Source of the DNA: Glandiceps talaboti
Taxonomy: Eukaryota; Hemichordata; Enteropneusta; Spengelidae
Direction: 5' to 3'
Assembly (NCBI RefSeq): GCF_964340395.1
Contig: NC_135554.1
Location: forward strand, 17,310,592-17,350,591
Length of the DNA stretch: 40,000 nucleotides
Both the position numbers and the translations under genes were made by a program. Below are positions 1-10,957 of the stretch, piece by piece. Positions within the stretch are counted from its first letter, which is position 1, and each line of letters opens with the position of its first letter. A model generated the notes under the pieces. The model did not search any database, was not told the DNA's origin, and worked only from the letters and a program-made list of their open reading frames with translations.

Positions 1-1764
1 AGAACATATTTCAGCGAGTGTATATTGACTCTACTTTCTAACGACATTATCTTGTTCACACAGTCTTATTTGCAAGACTTGTATAGACGTTGCATTTATC
101 ATTACTTCAGTCGTCTCAGGAGGTACGTCGGGTCAAGTCTTCCAAAACGTGTCATACTTCTCGAGGGAGAATTTTACTGATTAAGAGAACAAGCTCAAAA
201 GTCTATCGATTTCAGATTTTCTTTCCCTGGGAAAATTGCTAGCGGAGTCCATCTATCTCTGAAAAAAAGTGGTTCATTTTAAATTGTTTATCACTCCTCG
301 GGATAAGTTTGCATTTCTCTGAGCTTTGTTGTCGGTTGTTGTATGTATAACAATAAATGGCACCACAACTATCAATCACAGTTAAATGAAAACATTTTGG
401 TTATGTGGATTGCATTATCCTAAAAAAAAAAATTCGCACGAAACTGTTGAATCGTTCAAGCTACACTAGCTGTAACTGGAATATTAAGTTCACAATCAGA
501 CAACCAACAATATATTCACTGAAAATTGGTAAATTACCAAATTTAGACATTGTACATATCAATTAGAGGTCTATTTTATCTATACGTAGTGTAGTAATAA
601 GTTGAATTCGTGATTCATTGAGGTGCTGATTTTTAGGTACGGACTAAAAGTCAAGTTGTTTAGATATACTCTACTATACTCCGTGTTCAGCCACACTATT
701 ACGTTTACCCAAAGGTGATTCAATACTCTTCATGGTGTACAATATTATGATTACTAGTAAGTCATTATATATAACAATGCAGTTTCAAAAATGTTCTAGT
801 TGTAGCTACTGTGGCTTTAACACCATTGAGACATACACAAAACAAAACCTATGACAAGCTTATTGGTTGTTTACAGAACACTAGTTTTAGCAAGAACATA
901 TTATTTTACACATGAAAAGAATTTTGGTCAAATTTGCTAAATCACTGTTTTTCTTCTTCTTATGCTAGTAATTGAAATAAGTGTTAAGGTAGAAGTGGGA
1001 TGAATTTATTTTCAATTGTTCTCTCCCTGTTCATCATGAGATGATGCTGGCCAGCGCCCCCCAGCGTTGACGTAAACGCATGTTCGAAGAATAGATTCGA
1101 AATTCTCGGACTGTTAAAATTACTAAATACTTCAAATGATACATATGTTAGTGTATACGCTGAGTTTCTTTGAATTGATCAAATTTGTGCATGACTAGTA
1201 ATATCGTTTACTGTTGCAGAACAAAGGTATTCACAGAGTTAATGAGGGTTTACTTATGTAGTGCTTTGCTGCCTATATCTATGCATGGCCGGTCATTTCT
1301 TATGAGCTATTGTTCACTTTAGCATTTTATATAAAAAAACAAAAACAAAAAAATAAAGAAAACATACTTGTCTGGATACATATTCAATTTTGACTGAACT
1401 GTCAAGCTGAACTAAACAGTTAAAACCGAATTCAATAAACACGTTTCCTACAAAGAATTCTAAGCAATTTTATACTAGCTGTTAGTTAATATGGCTGATC
1501 ATTGAGTGAAAGACGCATATTATACATATAAGTCTTGATTTTAGATATCAGGACGATTTTTAGCATCGTGCTAAGTACGTTTCCTGAAACTTTATGAACC
1601 TTCCCATCCCCCAATAGTGACAGAACGGCTACGTCAGTTGTCTGGTTAAAGGGCTCCTGTTCTCAGTTGCGCATGTGTGATTTATGCTATGGCTCGATTG
1701 TAATGGCATTCCGGTACACTTTGACAGCAGTGATGATATTTGACTTATTGGAAAGTGAAACATT
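1..1764. other. AT-rich sequence with no supported feature
   Basis: I see no convincing open frame, RNA gene or transposon in this stretch. It holds only short A-runs (for example around 421-433 and 1333-1360) and scattered short palindromes. It is probably intergenic or intronic. Confidence 0.6.
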
Positions 1765-2572
1765 GGAAAGCGTAAGACATTGGCGAAGACATTGGACACA
1801 CTGGAAAGTGTAAGACATTGGGTTAAGACATTGGACACACTGGAAAGTGTAAGACATTGGGTTAAGACATTGGACACACTGGAAAGTGTAAGACATTGGG
1901 TTAAGACATTGGACACACTGGAAAGTGTAAGACATTGTGTAAGACATTGGACACACTGGAAAGTGTAAGACATTGGGTAAGACATTGGACACACTGGAAA
2001 GTGTAAGACATTGGGTAAGACATTAGACATACTGGAAAGTGTAAGACATTGGGTAAGACATTGGACACACTGGAAAGTGTAAGACATTGGGTAAGACATT
2101 GGACACACTGGAAAGTGTAAGACATTGGGTTAAGACATTGGACACACTGGAAAGTGTAAGACATTGGGTAAGACATTGGACACACTGGAAAGTGTAAGAC
2201 ATTGGGTAAGACATTGGACACACTGGAAAGTGTAAGACATTGGGTAAGACATTGGACACACTGGAAAGTGTAAGACATTGGGTTAAGACATTGGACACAC
2301 TGGAAAATGTAAGACATTGGGTAAGACAGTGGACATACTGGAAAGTGTAAGACATTGTGTAAGATATTGGACACACTAGTAAGTGTAAGACATTGGGTAC
2401 GACATTGGACACACTGGAAAGTGTAAGACATTGGGTAAGACATTGGACACACTGGAAAGTGTCAGACATTGGGTAAGACATTGGACATACTGGAAAGTGT
2501 AAGACATTGGGTAAGACATTGGACACACTGGAAAGTAAGTGGAAGACATTGGGTAAGACATTGGACACAATT
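1765..2572. repeat. 38/39-bp minisatellite, about 20 units
   Basis: About twenty head-to-tail copies of a unit built on GTAAGACATTGG, GACACACTGG and AAAGTGTAAGACATTGG run through this interval. Most units are 38 bp. At least five (ending near 1833, 1872, 1911, 2140 and 2292) carry one extra T and are 39 bp. Three of the 39-mers are adjacent at the left end, which fits local spread by unequal exchange or slippage. Each unit has an internal half-repeat (GTAAGACATTGG twice) and a short hairpin, ACACT-GGAA-AGTGT. Because 39 is a multiple of three and the unit lacks stops in several frames, long repetitive ORFs appear on both strands. I regard these as artefacts of the repeat. Confidence 0.95.
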
Positions 2573-2599
2573 AACACCTGTCATTGAAATGCACTGTGA

Positions 2600-3052
2600 T
2601 TACAATCGATAGCCAAAATCATCGAATTGTATCTTTGTCGATTGTTGAATAACTGGAAATTCATAGGTCTGAATAACAGCACCGTTTCTCTTAAAACCGA
2701 GATAAAATATTCTTGGAAATGACTGAGGATAGACTAGGAAGACTGGCTTCCATTTGATAGATATCGACTTCCTGTTTAAATGGATGCACGTACGTGTCTT
2801 TGAAGAGTTGTGGGTAATCTTAATTGTTAGTTGTAATAAAATAACATGCAAATTCCATTTGAACTGCAACGAATGGCCAAAGAAATACCACGAATTTTCA
2901 TATAAGACCAGTTGACCATTAAAGTGTTCTGTATATACAAATTTTCCTTCAGTGACGTCATACATAAGAGCAAGTGGTGAACTGCACAGCGCAGACGATA
3001 AAACGTTTTCTTCTTCATTATAACCAAAGTTCTCTAGTGCTAAATTTGGCAA
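2600..3052 (-). CDS. Unidentified 150-codon ORF, possible exon
   Basis: An open frame of about 154 codons runs on the minus strand from a TAG just upstream of 3058 to a TAA at 2600. It has no early ATG: the first start-like codon is TTG, and the first ATG is about 30 codons in. If real, it is therefore an internal or terminal exon. The predicted product is not low-complexity. It has an acidic start (NEEEN), then strand-like segments alternating polar and hydrophobic residues (LQFKWNLHVI, LTIKITHNSS, KSISIKWKPVF), with no obvious membrane helix or signal peptide. A weak acceptor (GGGGCAG) lies at the 5' edge on this strand. The stop is only about 28 bp from the 38-bp minisatellite. I do not recognise the family; a degenerate transposon ORF is also possible. 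Confidence 0.3.
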   Translation of the reverse strand: MPNLALENFGYNEEENVLSSALCSSPLALMYDVTEGKFVYTEHFNGQLVLYENSWYFFGHSLQFKWNLHVILLQLTIKITHNSSKTRTCIHLNRKSISIKWKPVFLVYPQSFPRIFYLGFKRNGAVIQTYEFPVIQQSTKIQFDDFGYRL

Positions 3053-3061
3053 TTTTCTGCC

Positions 3062-3686
3062 CCTCTACTTAATGTGATGTAGTCAACTTATTTCTAAATA
3101 AATGGATAATACTTTTTTTACATCCAAATTGAAGAAAATTAAGAACGGGCGTTTGTGTTCTCTATAGTTTGCTGTTTTGTTAAGCTTAGCACGAATTCTA
3201 CTTGTATTGGTCAATCATCAGATATTTTTCTATCATGTCAAAAAAAGGAGATTATATCTCACTCAGTTTGTCATGATTGATGGTCACAGGAAAATTCATT
3301 ACACGGATATAAAATGAAGTCGTTATACAGGAGCAATTACTGCAGACGATCATTTTTCCCGCCATTTTTCAATTTGCATACAAATTTGTACATTCAACCT
3401 CTTGATTTTTATCACAAATGCATTTTTTATCGCCCTTTTGGGAACTCACACAAAATAGGTCGGTCAATAGATTCAAGATTAAACGAAATAATCCTTAACT
3501 CGTGGCAACTTTTTGGTTAGCTTACAGAGAATCAGATACAGGACCATTTTTATAGTTTTGTCACCCTTCCCACTATTCATCTACATATATGTGTGAATAA
3601 CTAAATGACGTAATATGGTTCTATTCAATCTAACTGCCGAGGAAGACAAAGGTATCAATCAGGACGATATACCCACTCTACCGGTT
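3062..3686. other. No supported feature
   Basis: This is AT-rich sequence. It contains a 68-codon frame at 3314-3520 (+) that is within the length expected by chance. Nothing else is seen up to the tRNA-like sequence. Confidence 0.5.
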
Positions 3687-3758
3687 AACACGTTATCTCA
3701 GCTGGCTAGCGCCTCTGGCTAGTATTCAATGATCGTGGGTTCGAATCCTACACGTGTT
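3687..3758 (+). tRNA. tRNA-Thr(AGT)-like gene or pseudogene
   Basis: The acceptor arms AACACGT (3687-3693) and ACGTGTT (3752-3758) pair at all seven positions, and T3686-A3759 can extend the stem. The T-arm is complete: GTGGG, loop TTCGAAT, CCTAC. The B box GGTTCGAATCC is perfect. The A-box region TATCTCAGCTGG fits the consensus except at one position. The segments GCGCCT, CTAGTA and GATC-TGGGTTCGAATCC follow the layout I know from eukaryotic tRNA-Thr(AGT), with AGT in the anticodon loop at 3721-3723. The D stem has two mismatches and the anticodon stem about two, so it is probably a decayed tRNA or a SINE head. No SINE body follows. A T-run (TTTTCTC from 3761) could act as a weak Pol III terminator. 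Confidence 0.5.
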
Positions 3759-3920
3759 ACTTTTCTCTCCCCAATTTCATTTCATTTAATCAAACATATT
3801 TATGTTATGAAATTGTGTAGATTATTTGTACTAGCACTTGATAGTCCTGTCTGTAGTTGTGTACAATATTTAATTGATAGTTTTGCTTGGAGTTGTGTAA
3901 AATATCTATATTGGCACAAT

Positions 3921-4226
3921 CTGAGTTTATAAACTTTTTACTCATATGACATAAAAACCTAGATTGAGCTATTTTAGCATAATGTAATGGTATGCATGCC
4001 TTTTCTGATATTACAAATCGTCTTCTGACATTGTTAGAACAGTTAATTGCAGAGTAGGGATTTCATCGAATCTTGATTATACGTATAATAAATTACCCCA
4101 TCAGATCGTTTATAGGTTATATCTTAGGTGTGAGTTCAGTCAATTGCAAGCTCTGATTAAGTATGCTTCAGTAAGTAGAATACTGCGAGTACCTTTTAAA
4201 AATGCAGCAAATATTACACCCCAAAG
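3921..4226. repeat. Copy A of a ~306-bp tandem duplication
   Basis: This copy starts at CTGAGTTTATAAACTTTTTACTC and is followed in the same order by ATTACAAATCGTCTTCTG, ACATTGTTAGAACAGTTAATTGC, ATACGTATAATAAATTAC, a ...GTTATATCTTA... segment, and AGTAGAATACTGCGAGTACCTTTTAAA. All of these recur about 306 bp downstream. Many substitutions and small indels separate the copies, so the duplication is old. No protein frame or terminal structure is seen; the original element is unknown. Confidence 0.8.
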
Positions 4227-4535
4227 CTGAGTTTGCAAACTTTTTACTCGAGTGAAAATACTTCCATACAACCTCGGTTGAACTGCTATTGTACTATGTT
4301 GGTGTCGATGTTTGCCTTGTATGACATTACAATTGTCTTCTGGCATTGTTAGAACAGCTGATTGCGAAGTATGGATTTTCTAGACATTTCATGTACGTAT
4401 GATAAATTACGTCATCGGTTCGCTTATATGCTATATCTTAATACCAGGTTTGAGTTGTTCAGTTAATTACAAGTGAGGATTCAGTGCGTAGAATACTGTG
4501 AGTACCTTTAAATATGCGGTAAACATTACGCCCCT
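4227..4535. repeat. Copy B of the ~306-bp tandem duplication
   Basis: This copy starts at CTGAGTTTGCAAACTTTTTACTC and carries the same ordered blocks as copy A: ATTACAATTGTCTTCTGGC, ATTGTTAGAACAGCTGATTGC, GTACGTATGATAAATTACG, GCTATATCTTAATACC, and GTAGAATACTGTGAGTACCTTTAAA. A short third start (AAAAACTCAGATTGTACCCC, about 4543) may be the remnant of a further copy. The minus-strand 68-codon frame across 4140-4346 spans the junction and is not credible. Confidence 0.8.
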
Positions 4536-7235
4536 CAATATAAAAACTCAGATTGTACCCCTTTACTGTATGCTAATGTGAGGTTGTAAGAGTCTAGAGT
4601 AAACGTTTATCCTCAATATAAATATAAAAGTTTCCCCGATTTCTTCGGTTGCACACTTTAATCTTTTATCAAAAAAAAAGGCAAATATTCAAAACACGTG
4701 ATCTTGGGACACAGTGCCTCCTACCGGGCGTACCAGTGTCAATTTATTATATTGACAAAGATGCAATTGTGGAGTAGAAAATTTAAGTTATCAGTACTTT
4801 GTTCAGAACAAATGGTTAGCATGGTAAAATGAGTAAACACCCTTCAGTAAGACGTAAAATCTGATTTACTCTCACAAACGATATCATGGCTCAGAATGTT
4901 ACTACTTTAAAGAAATGAATGCATGTACCCCTTAAGTCAGTGCAAATTTGTGTGTTTTATTCCAAAGTGATTGAGGGATGATATACTATAGTAGTGATCG
5001 TATGATATTGCAAAAATACACGTCTCAGAAACTTCACTAGAGAATATGAAATTTTAAAATACTTTCAAAAATCACAAACATCAAATTTGAAATCAAGCTG
5101 AAGAACACCTGGTTCCGGTTTGAAACAATTAAGCATTCTTTCTATGCAAATTGGTGGAATTTTAACTTCCTATAAGTAGGTGGCATTTATATCATCAACG
5201 ACATAGATTTCGTCCATGTTGAAAATAAACTCTACATCATGGCAAATATGTGAATATATTACAAGACTTTTGAGAGAGAAAACAAGAAGTAGGCGTTATC
5301 AAGATGATAATTAAAAAAACCAGAAATGTGAATTGTTACTGCTTACTGTTATGGTATAGAACAATGCTTTACAGCCAATATTTACAGATTTCTGTGATCA
5401 GAAAGTCGTTTTTATCAGAGATGGACAATCAAAACTGGGCTTGAAGATGTTGATAAGTCTTCCCTTTATCACGCTATCAAATGAACATAAACATGGCTAC
5501 AACACACAGCAAAATACAACATCCACAAATAAACACACTGAACACACAATACTCTGCTATGGCTAAGCAGATGGTTTCAAGAGTGTTGTATTCTCTTACG
5601 GATTGCATTCTACTGTGTATTGTGATCAAGTGTATATTAAAAAGGATAAGGATAGCACCTTGACAGCTAGTTTTACTTGTCCACCACTGATACAATGACG
5701 TTCTTATCACCGGTATATCTAAATAAATGGTGATGATGGTAGTATGTAGCTTTGACCCCAGGATCTAGACAGACAGGGTGACTCTTACTAAATAACAGTG
5801 GGAGCTTGGAGTCACGTGTCCTTACTCCAGATGTGTAAGTCGTAAGTATTTAAACTTACAACACCTAATGGTGCCATATCATCTACGCATATCGGAATAT
5901 CGTGAGCTTCTTCTTGTAGTGGGCAGGTGCTTATTTTAGTTACATGCCTGCAAGCACAAATAGCATATAATATGTGTATGGTAATATCACCTCGTCAATA
6001 TACACATGGTAGTACGCATGTGAATGTTATTTTACAATCAGGAGATTCTTTTGAAACAGTATAGTAAGTTAAGGAATATAGTAAATAGCGTCAAAAAATA
6101 TTCAAATTTGCATATTGAATATATCACCTTGTACGTGATGAAAATTTACATATTTAGTGATGTACAGTACATGTCTAATTCTGTCACAGTGTACATTTTG
6201 TGTAACTTATGCCACTGGTGTGACTGCAAATAATTTACCCACAATTCTCTCTGATTTGGACTCTCAGATGTAAGCTTCTTAAATTAGGACAAATCTCACC
6301 AGTGTACAGAGTTTTGTGGAAATTTTTCAAATAGTAGAATAGTCACTGATAATTGTCTGAGTACCCATTTTCATTGGTTCAGTTAAGAGTGAATTTGATG
6401 GCAAGAGATAGCAATTTTAGAAATATTTCAACTGGCTTTCTTGAAAGATATGCAGAATATTTGAAAGGAAATTAAAGAAAAAAATTCACCTGTTATGACT
6501 CCCACCACGGATATTGATTGGGTGTAACAAACAAACATTAACATGTTGAAACTTTGAATAGATTGACTTACTCAGGTGTGTTACTACCTAATGTATTTTA
6601 TTCACTGTACGTGTATTATATCGTTGTTGGTACATTTTCATGCTATATTTGCAACTTTCGTTTCAGTTCATAATCGTACTGTTGCTACTGTTGTAATTTA
6701 AAATGCAATTTAGATGTTTACAAATATCCATGGCTGATAAACGAAGTTATAAAATAAGGAACATCAACGCATACATATCAGTGAGACTTGTGGGTAAAAT
6801 AATGTACACTGATGCATAGCGGGAAAGAGATTCCCAATAATAACAAAAAAACACCACGTCATCTCGTCCACTGAGACCGATGTGAATCCCCTTGAAAGGG
6901 TCGAAATGATTGGATAGTATACGTGACTTTACGTTCTTATCATGATACCAACCAATCAGACCGAACCTTTGGAAAATCTGCACGTTTTATAGCCTCAACT
7001 TAACTATACCGCTGAAATTGTGGGACAAGTACAGGTAAGCTGGAATAATACATCATTATCATATTTAAAAAGTGGTAGAATTTAGATAACATCTGGAAAG
7101 AAATTGAAAGCTTTCTCAACATGACTAATTGTACAAGTGTGCTTGCGTACAAGGAAAAATGTCTGATAGAAATAGTACAAGTCTAGCAAGTTATTTAATA
7201 TAAAATGAACAGTAATCAAGAAATTGGGAATTAAA
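4536..7235. other. No supported feature; chance-length ORFs only
   Basis: Short frames occur at 5477-5710 (-, with a hydrophobic C-terminus), 6024-6233 (+) and 6747-6983 (-). None has a recognisable motif or good splice signals. There is a near-palindrome GTAAGTATTTAAACTTAC at about 5839-5856. Otherwise I see only AT-rich unique DNA. Confidence 0.5.
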
Positions 7236-7718
7236 TTATTGAAATATAATTTTTGATTCAGTAGGTGACTTTTTAATTTTCACTATCCTTGTCAATAATT
7301 CTGTGGAAAAATTACAATCATTAATCAAAATACGCAAGTCAAGAAAGCAGTCGATAAAAAAGTATCTGTTGAAATAACTTAACACGCATATATACAACCA
7401 CAGCCAAATTTTGTACTCAAAAGACTTCATCAATCTGTTACAAAAATTGTTTAAGTACTCAGCATTAAAAAATAGACCCTGTTCAAATTGTCGATATTCA
7501 AGGCAATCCGTAGTAAAAACATATATAGCTACCACAAAGAAAACGTCACACAACTTTGTGTTCACGGAATACATATAGTCTAATGTGAACGCTATGATAT
7601 CAGATAAAATTTGGGACCAATGTTCCAAAGAATATAATACATATGTTTTTTTTTTATATAAAATAGACACATAATCAGCTAACTTATGTACATGAAAAGT
7701 GAAAATATACCCACGGTA
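7236..7718 (-). CDS. Unidentified hydrophobic ORF of about 160 codons
   Basis: A minus-strand frame is open for about 160 codons in very AT-rich DNA, bounded by a TAG just above 7718 and ending in TAA at 7236. It is among the longest non-repetitive open frames in the window. It lacks an early ATG: the first start-like codon is GTG at 7670 and the first ATG is further in. ATATCTTTAG just upstream could serve as a splice acceptor. The product is rich in F, Y, L, I and C. It has two hydrophobic stretches (around CDVFFVVAIYVF and IWLWLYICVLSYF), then a basic tail (KIKKSP). A multipass membrane protein exon is possible. A T-rich strand that happens to lack stops is the main alternative. I recognise no family. 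Confidence 0.22.
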   Translation of the reverse strand, partial: YRGYIFTFHVHKLADYVSILYKKKTYVLYSLEHWSQILSDIIAFTLDYMYSVNTKLCDVFFVVAIYVFTTDCLEYRQFEQGLFFNAEYLNNFCNRLMKSFEYKIWLWLYICVLSYFNRYFFIDCFLDLRILINDCNFSTELLTRIVKIKKSPTESKIIFQ

Positions 7719-8365
7719 CTAAAGATATGTTTTGTGAAATGGTTGGTTGGACGCTGCAGTAAAATGTAAATAGTTGCAAAGCCACCTGGTGTTCAGTTCA
7801 GAGATGAAAACACCTGGTCGCCGATTAGAAGTCACCATCTGGTTGATCTGCAACGTACACAGAAGGCAAGCTAAAAGTTTTGCATAATATGCAAGTAATC
7901 TACATAAAATACACAAAAAAGTCGTAAAAAGTAGGTGCTCTTTTTCTGTTGTCGTACTTACTAATCAAACAGTTTTCGTTCGGCAAGAGATCGAACGATG
8001 TGAAAAGCAAAGTAGGATGTACTCTATCGTAAGCTTAAATCTGCATTTTAAGAACTGATTTTAGGTCCTGGCTGAAATTGTAGAATACGTCACAGCGATG
8101 AGTTTGTGCATGCGTCAGTCAATGAATTTCAAAAATTGGTAGATCTTTTATAATTGTTTTCATGATCATTTATATCGAAAAATACCACTAGTTGCGTAAG
8201 CATCACTTAAAGATCAAATACGAAATGTCACGTTTATGGTCACAAATCGAACCGTTTCTTACAACATTTCCTCTGAATTCTTAAATCCCCCATTGTCCAA
8301 GTTTTCTTAGAAATGTTTTAAATTTTGAATTTGTTTCTTAAATATTTGTAATACTACATACTATT
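7719..8365. other. No supported feature
   Basis: A 65-codon minus-strand frame (7719-7916) is of chance length. The rest is unique AT-rich DNA leading into the 52-bp repeat array. Confidence 0.5.
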
Positions 8366-8571
8366 CCTACAATGGTACGACATAAAACTTGATTGACAGT
8401 TCCACTAGCCAATCAGTCTTACAATGATACAACGTAAAGTTTGATTGACAGTTTCACTAGCCAATCAGTCTTACAATAATACAACGTAAAGCTTGATTGA
8501 CAGTTCCACTAGCCAAACAGTCCTACAATGATACAACGTAAAGTTTGATTGACAGTTCCACTAGCCAATCG
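8366..8571 (+). repeat. Four 52-bp repeats carrying CCAAT boxes
   Basis: Four tandem units start with TACAAT at 8368, 8420, 8472 and 8524, exactly 52 bp apart. Each reads TACAATGATACAACGTAAAG, then TTGATTGACAGTTCCACTAG, then CCAATCAGTCT, with few substitutions. Units 1 and 2 contain AGCCAATCAG, which fits the NF-Y (CCAAT-box) consensus. Unit 4 keeps CCAAT (8565-8569). Unit 3 is altered to CCAAA. Within a unit, TGATTG and CAATCA form an inverted repeat. The regular spacing, close to five helical turns, would place the boxes on one face of the DNA. A role as a promoter or enhancer is inference. Confidence 0.85.
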
Positions 8572-8589
8572 AGAAGGTGATATACGAAC

Positions 8590-8605
8590 ACGTCATCACT
8601 GACGT
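8590..8605. promoter_or_regulatory. Inverted CRE half-sites, possible promoter element
   Basis: ACGTCA-TCAC-TGACGT is a perfect inverted repeat of two CREB/ATF-type half-sites with a 4-bp spacer. It lies about 20 bp beyond the last CCAAT box. CCAAT arrays next to CRE sites are typical of proximal promoters. Downstream, an ATG at 8752 has a good context (A at -3, G at +4) and opens a 35-nt frame ending at a GTGAGT donor-like site (8787-8792). It could be a very short first coding exon, but the support is thin. Confidence 0.3.
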
Positions 8606-8792
8606 TTTTGGCTGTTGTATTAATGCGACAGTAAAAGTATGACATTAAAGTTTGGTTTGGATGAAACGAACTCTAAAAGTCAGAGTTTAAGAATTCCATT
8701 ACTGTGAAGTTAAGAAAGGTGTTAGTGTTGAATAGCTGTCAAGCATAAACAATGGCGTTGCATGTAACACCAAACACATACACATTGTGAGT

Positions 8793-9856
8793 GCAGTATC
8801 TTGTATACGAATTTCTCATCCTTATGAAACCAAACGTTTGAACACAGGTGGATGGACGTTGATTAGTTCTTATATTTTGAGCTATAAGGTAGATTTTTTT
8901 CATACGGATGTATGATATTTTAAAATTATACTCAATATAGTAAGTATACGAATATAATTATGGTGTGTTTGTTAGTTCATCTTACTGATAGATTAAGTAA
9001 GTGGCATGGCAATGTATGCCTAGTTAATATACAATGGCTAAATTTGAAACACTCGAGCCCCAGATATTTTACATGGCAGATCTTTGTAAATATGATATTG
9101 GCAATAGGCGTGATCGCTGCCCTACAAGTCCAAGACCTGTATCACATACATACATGCATGTCTAGCTCTGTCTTTGAGACCGTACTATTACACATCCATG
9201 ACACTGTACTACAAATGACTTTTAAGCTTCACAAAGACACACACTCAAATTCGTAAAAAAAAATTGTTTCGTCCACCCCTACGAATGTCTTGGTAATATT
9301 TAAGGACAGATGTTCAGACAATGCTCGTTCGAAATTTCTCAAAGATGAAAGTTGAGTGTCATCAACCATTCACGCTATATATTCTTCTTCTTCTTACAGA
9401 ATTCGATTCGTTGGGAGAATTTTCTGGATGACTGAGAATTTGTTGTCGATGATGACCAATTAGGAATATAATGACAATGGCAAGTACATGCTATCTAATG
9501 CAAGAATTGTGTTTTCAAATTGGAGCCGTTTTTTTTACGACGCATATCGGTGGTAATGGCCTTCAGAGCTATACGTCTGTTGGTCTTCGATTTGTATCTG
9601 TGTAAAAAAAAAGAAAGAGAAAGAAGTTAAAATTAGTTATGGCTAATAATGTAATAGGAATCACAACTCATATACTTTTTTACAACCAACAGCTCATGTT
9701 GAAAGTTGAGGTCATTATACTTAGTATCTGTCTCTGTTCATGTTCTCTGTTATCGATCTTGCTTGACCATGTTGTGATGGTAACAAGAGTTTACTCTCGT
9801 CTGTTTCGTCCGTCAGTAGTGGTTATTGATAACAGCAAAAGTCTCCGTTTTACCAA
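8793..9856. other. No firm feature; weak ORFs
   Basis: A 98-codon frame at 8960-9256 (+) starts with a real ATG but shows no motif. Another starts at ATG 9639 and contains a hydrophobic segment (VIILSICLCSCSLLSILL) before running into the TATG microsatellite, which accounts for most of its length. I consider both unproven. Confidence 0.4.
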
Positions 9857-9965
9857 ATGTATGTATGCATGTATGTATGTATGTGTATGTATGTATGTAT
9901 GTATGTATGTATGTATGTATGTATGTATGTATGTATGTATGTATGTATGTATGTATGTATGTATG

Positions 9966-10004
<39 letters not shown>

Positions 10005-10146
10005 ATGTATGTATGTATGTATGTATGTATGTATGCATGCACGTACGTACGTACGTCTGTATGTGGAACATGCATGCATGTGTGTCTGACTGTGCATGTG
10101 TCTGACTGACTGACTGACTGACTGACTGACTGACTGTGTGTATCTA

Positions 10147-10189
<43 letters not shown>

Positions 10190-10211
10190 GGCTGTCTGTC
10201 TGTCTGTCTGT
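9857..10211. repeat. Compound microsatellite (TATG, TG, ACGT, CTGA, TCTG)
   Basis: In order: TATG repeats (9857 to about 9963), TG repeats (9964-9988), TATG again (to about 10036), a GCATGC/ACGT segment with self-complementary ACGTACGTACGT (about 10040-10056), CTGA repeats (10102-10135), and TCTG repeats (about 10147-10211). The long Cys/Tyr/Met/Val and His/Ile/Thr/Tyr reading frames here are artefacts of the 4-bp repeat. Confidence 0.97.
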
Positions 10212-10892
10212 GCATACGTACTAGGACAAGAATATACTGAAATAAACTAATCAGCAACATGGCAACTGCAATATACACCAAATCTTCATGAATTTGCATA
10301 TTTCATTACATAACACCTGTAATACAACGAGTTATAACTTTTACGGTTGAAACTAGGTCTTTTATAGACATAATTATTTCTCTCACTGATTCAGATGTAA
10401 GAATAACCATGACAACAGGTTTTAGCAAATAAGCACGCCTCTCATGGACGATTAGCTATATTACGTATGTTTCTAGGGTTGGACTCATGTTTTACCATAT
10501 GTTCACTCAATGCTTATAGCTGTAAACTTTTTCCAGCATATAATCAAAACATTTCCCGCCTAAACAATCAAACACAATGTTTGTATTTCACAAAATTTGC
10601 ATACACACCTTTTTAATCTTAGAAGTGGATCAGAAAAATGACTAACGATTTTTGGGTACAGATTTAACCCATTTTCACCCCCTCCTCACACACAACGGAA
10701 TTTCAAATTTTGAGGTTTTTTTTGATGAAATACGTTAATAAGATTATGACCACATTGCCTATGTAAAAACAGCAATGACTAACCCCTTTGTTGGATTCAT
10801 CTGATCATTATGAAAATTGTTAGATTGTAACGTTGAATTTGAAACCTTTGAGATTTGAGAAAAATCCTTTCGTTATTGGTGCATATATATGC

Positions 10893-10896
<4 letters not shown>
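10212..10896. other. Unique spacer between two large microsatellites
   Basis: No open frame or motif that I can support is present. The spacer separates a TATG array from an ATAC array, which are reverse complements of each other, so it would form the loop of a large potential hairpin. Confidence 0.5.

Positions 10897-10957
<61 letters not shown>

Noticed and set aside
1629-2577. Five overlapping repetitive frames (for example repeats of VSNVLTQCLTLSS)
   Set aside because: They exist only because the 38/39-bp minisatellite unit lacks stops; frames shift whenever a 38-bp unit occurs.
8752-8786. Short first coding exon starting ATGGCG in good context
   Set aside because: Thirty-five nucleotides with one donor-like site is not enough to call a gene; mentioned only with the regulatory element.
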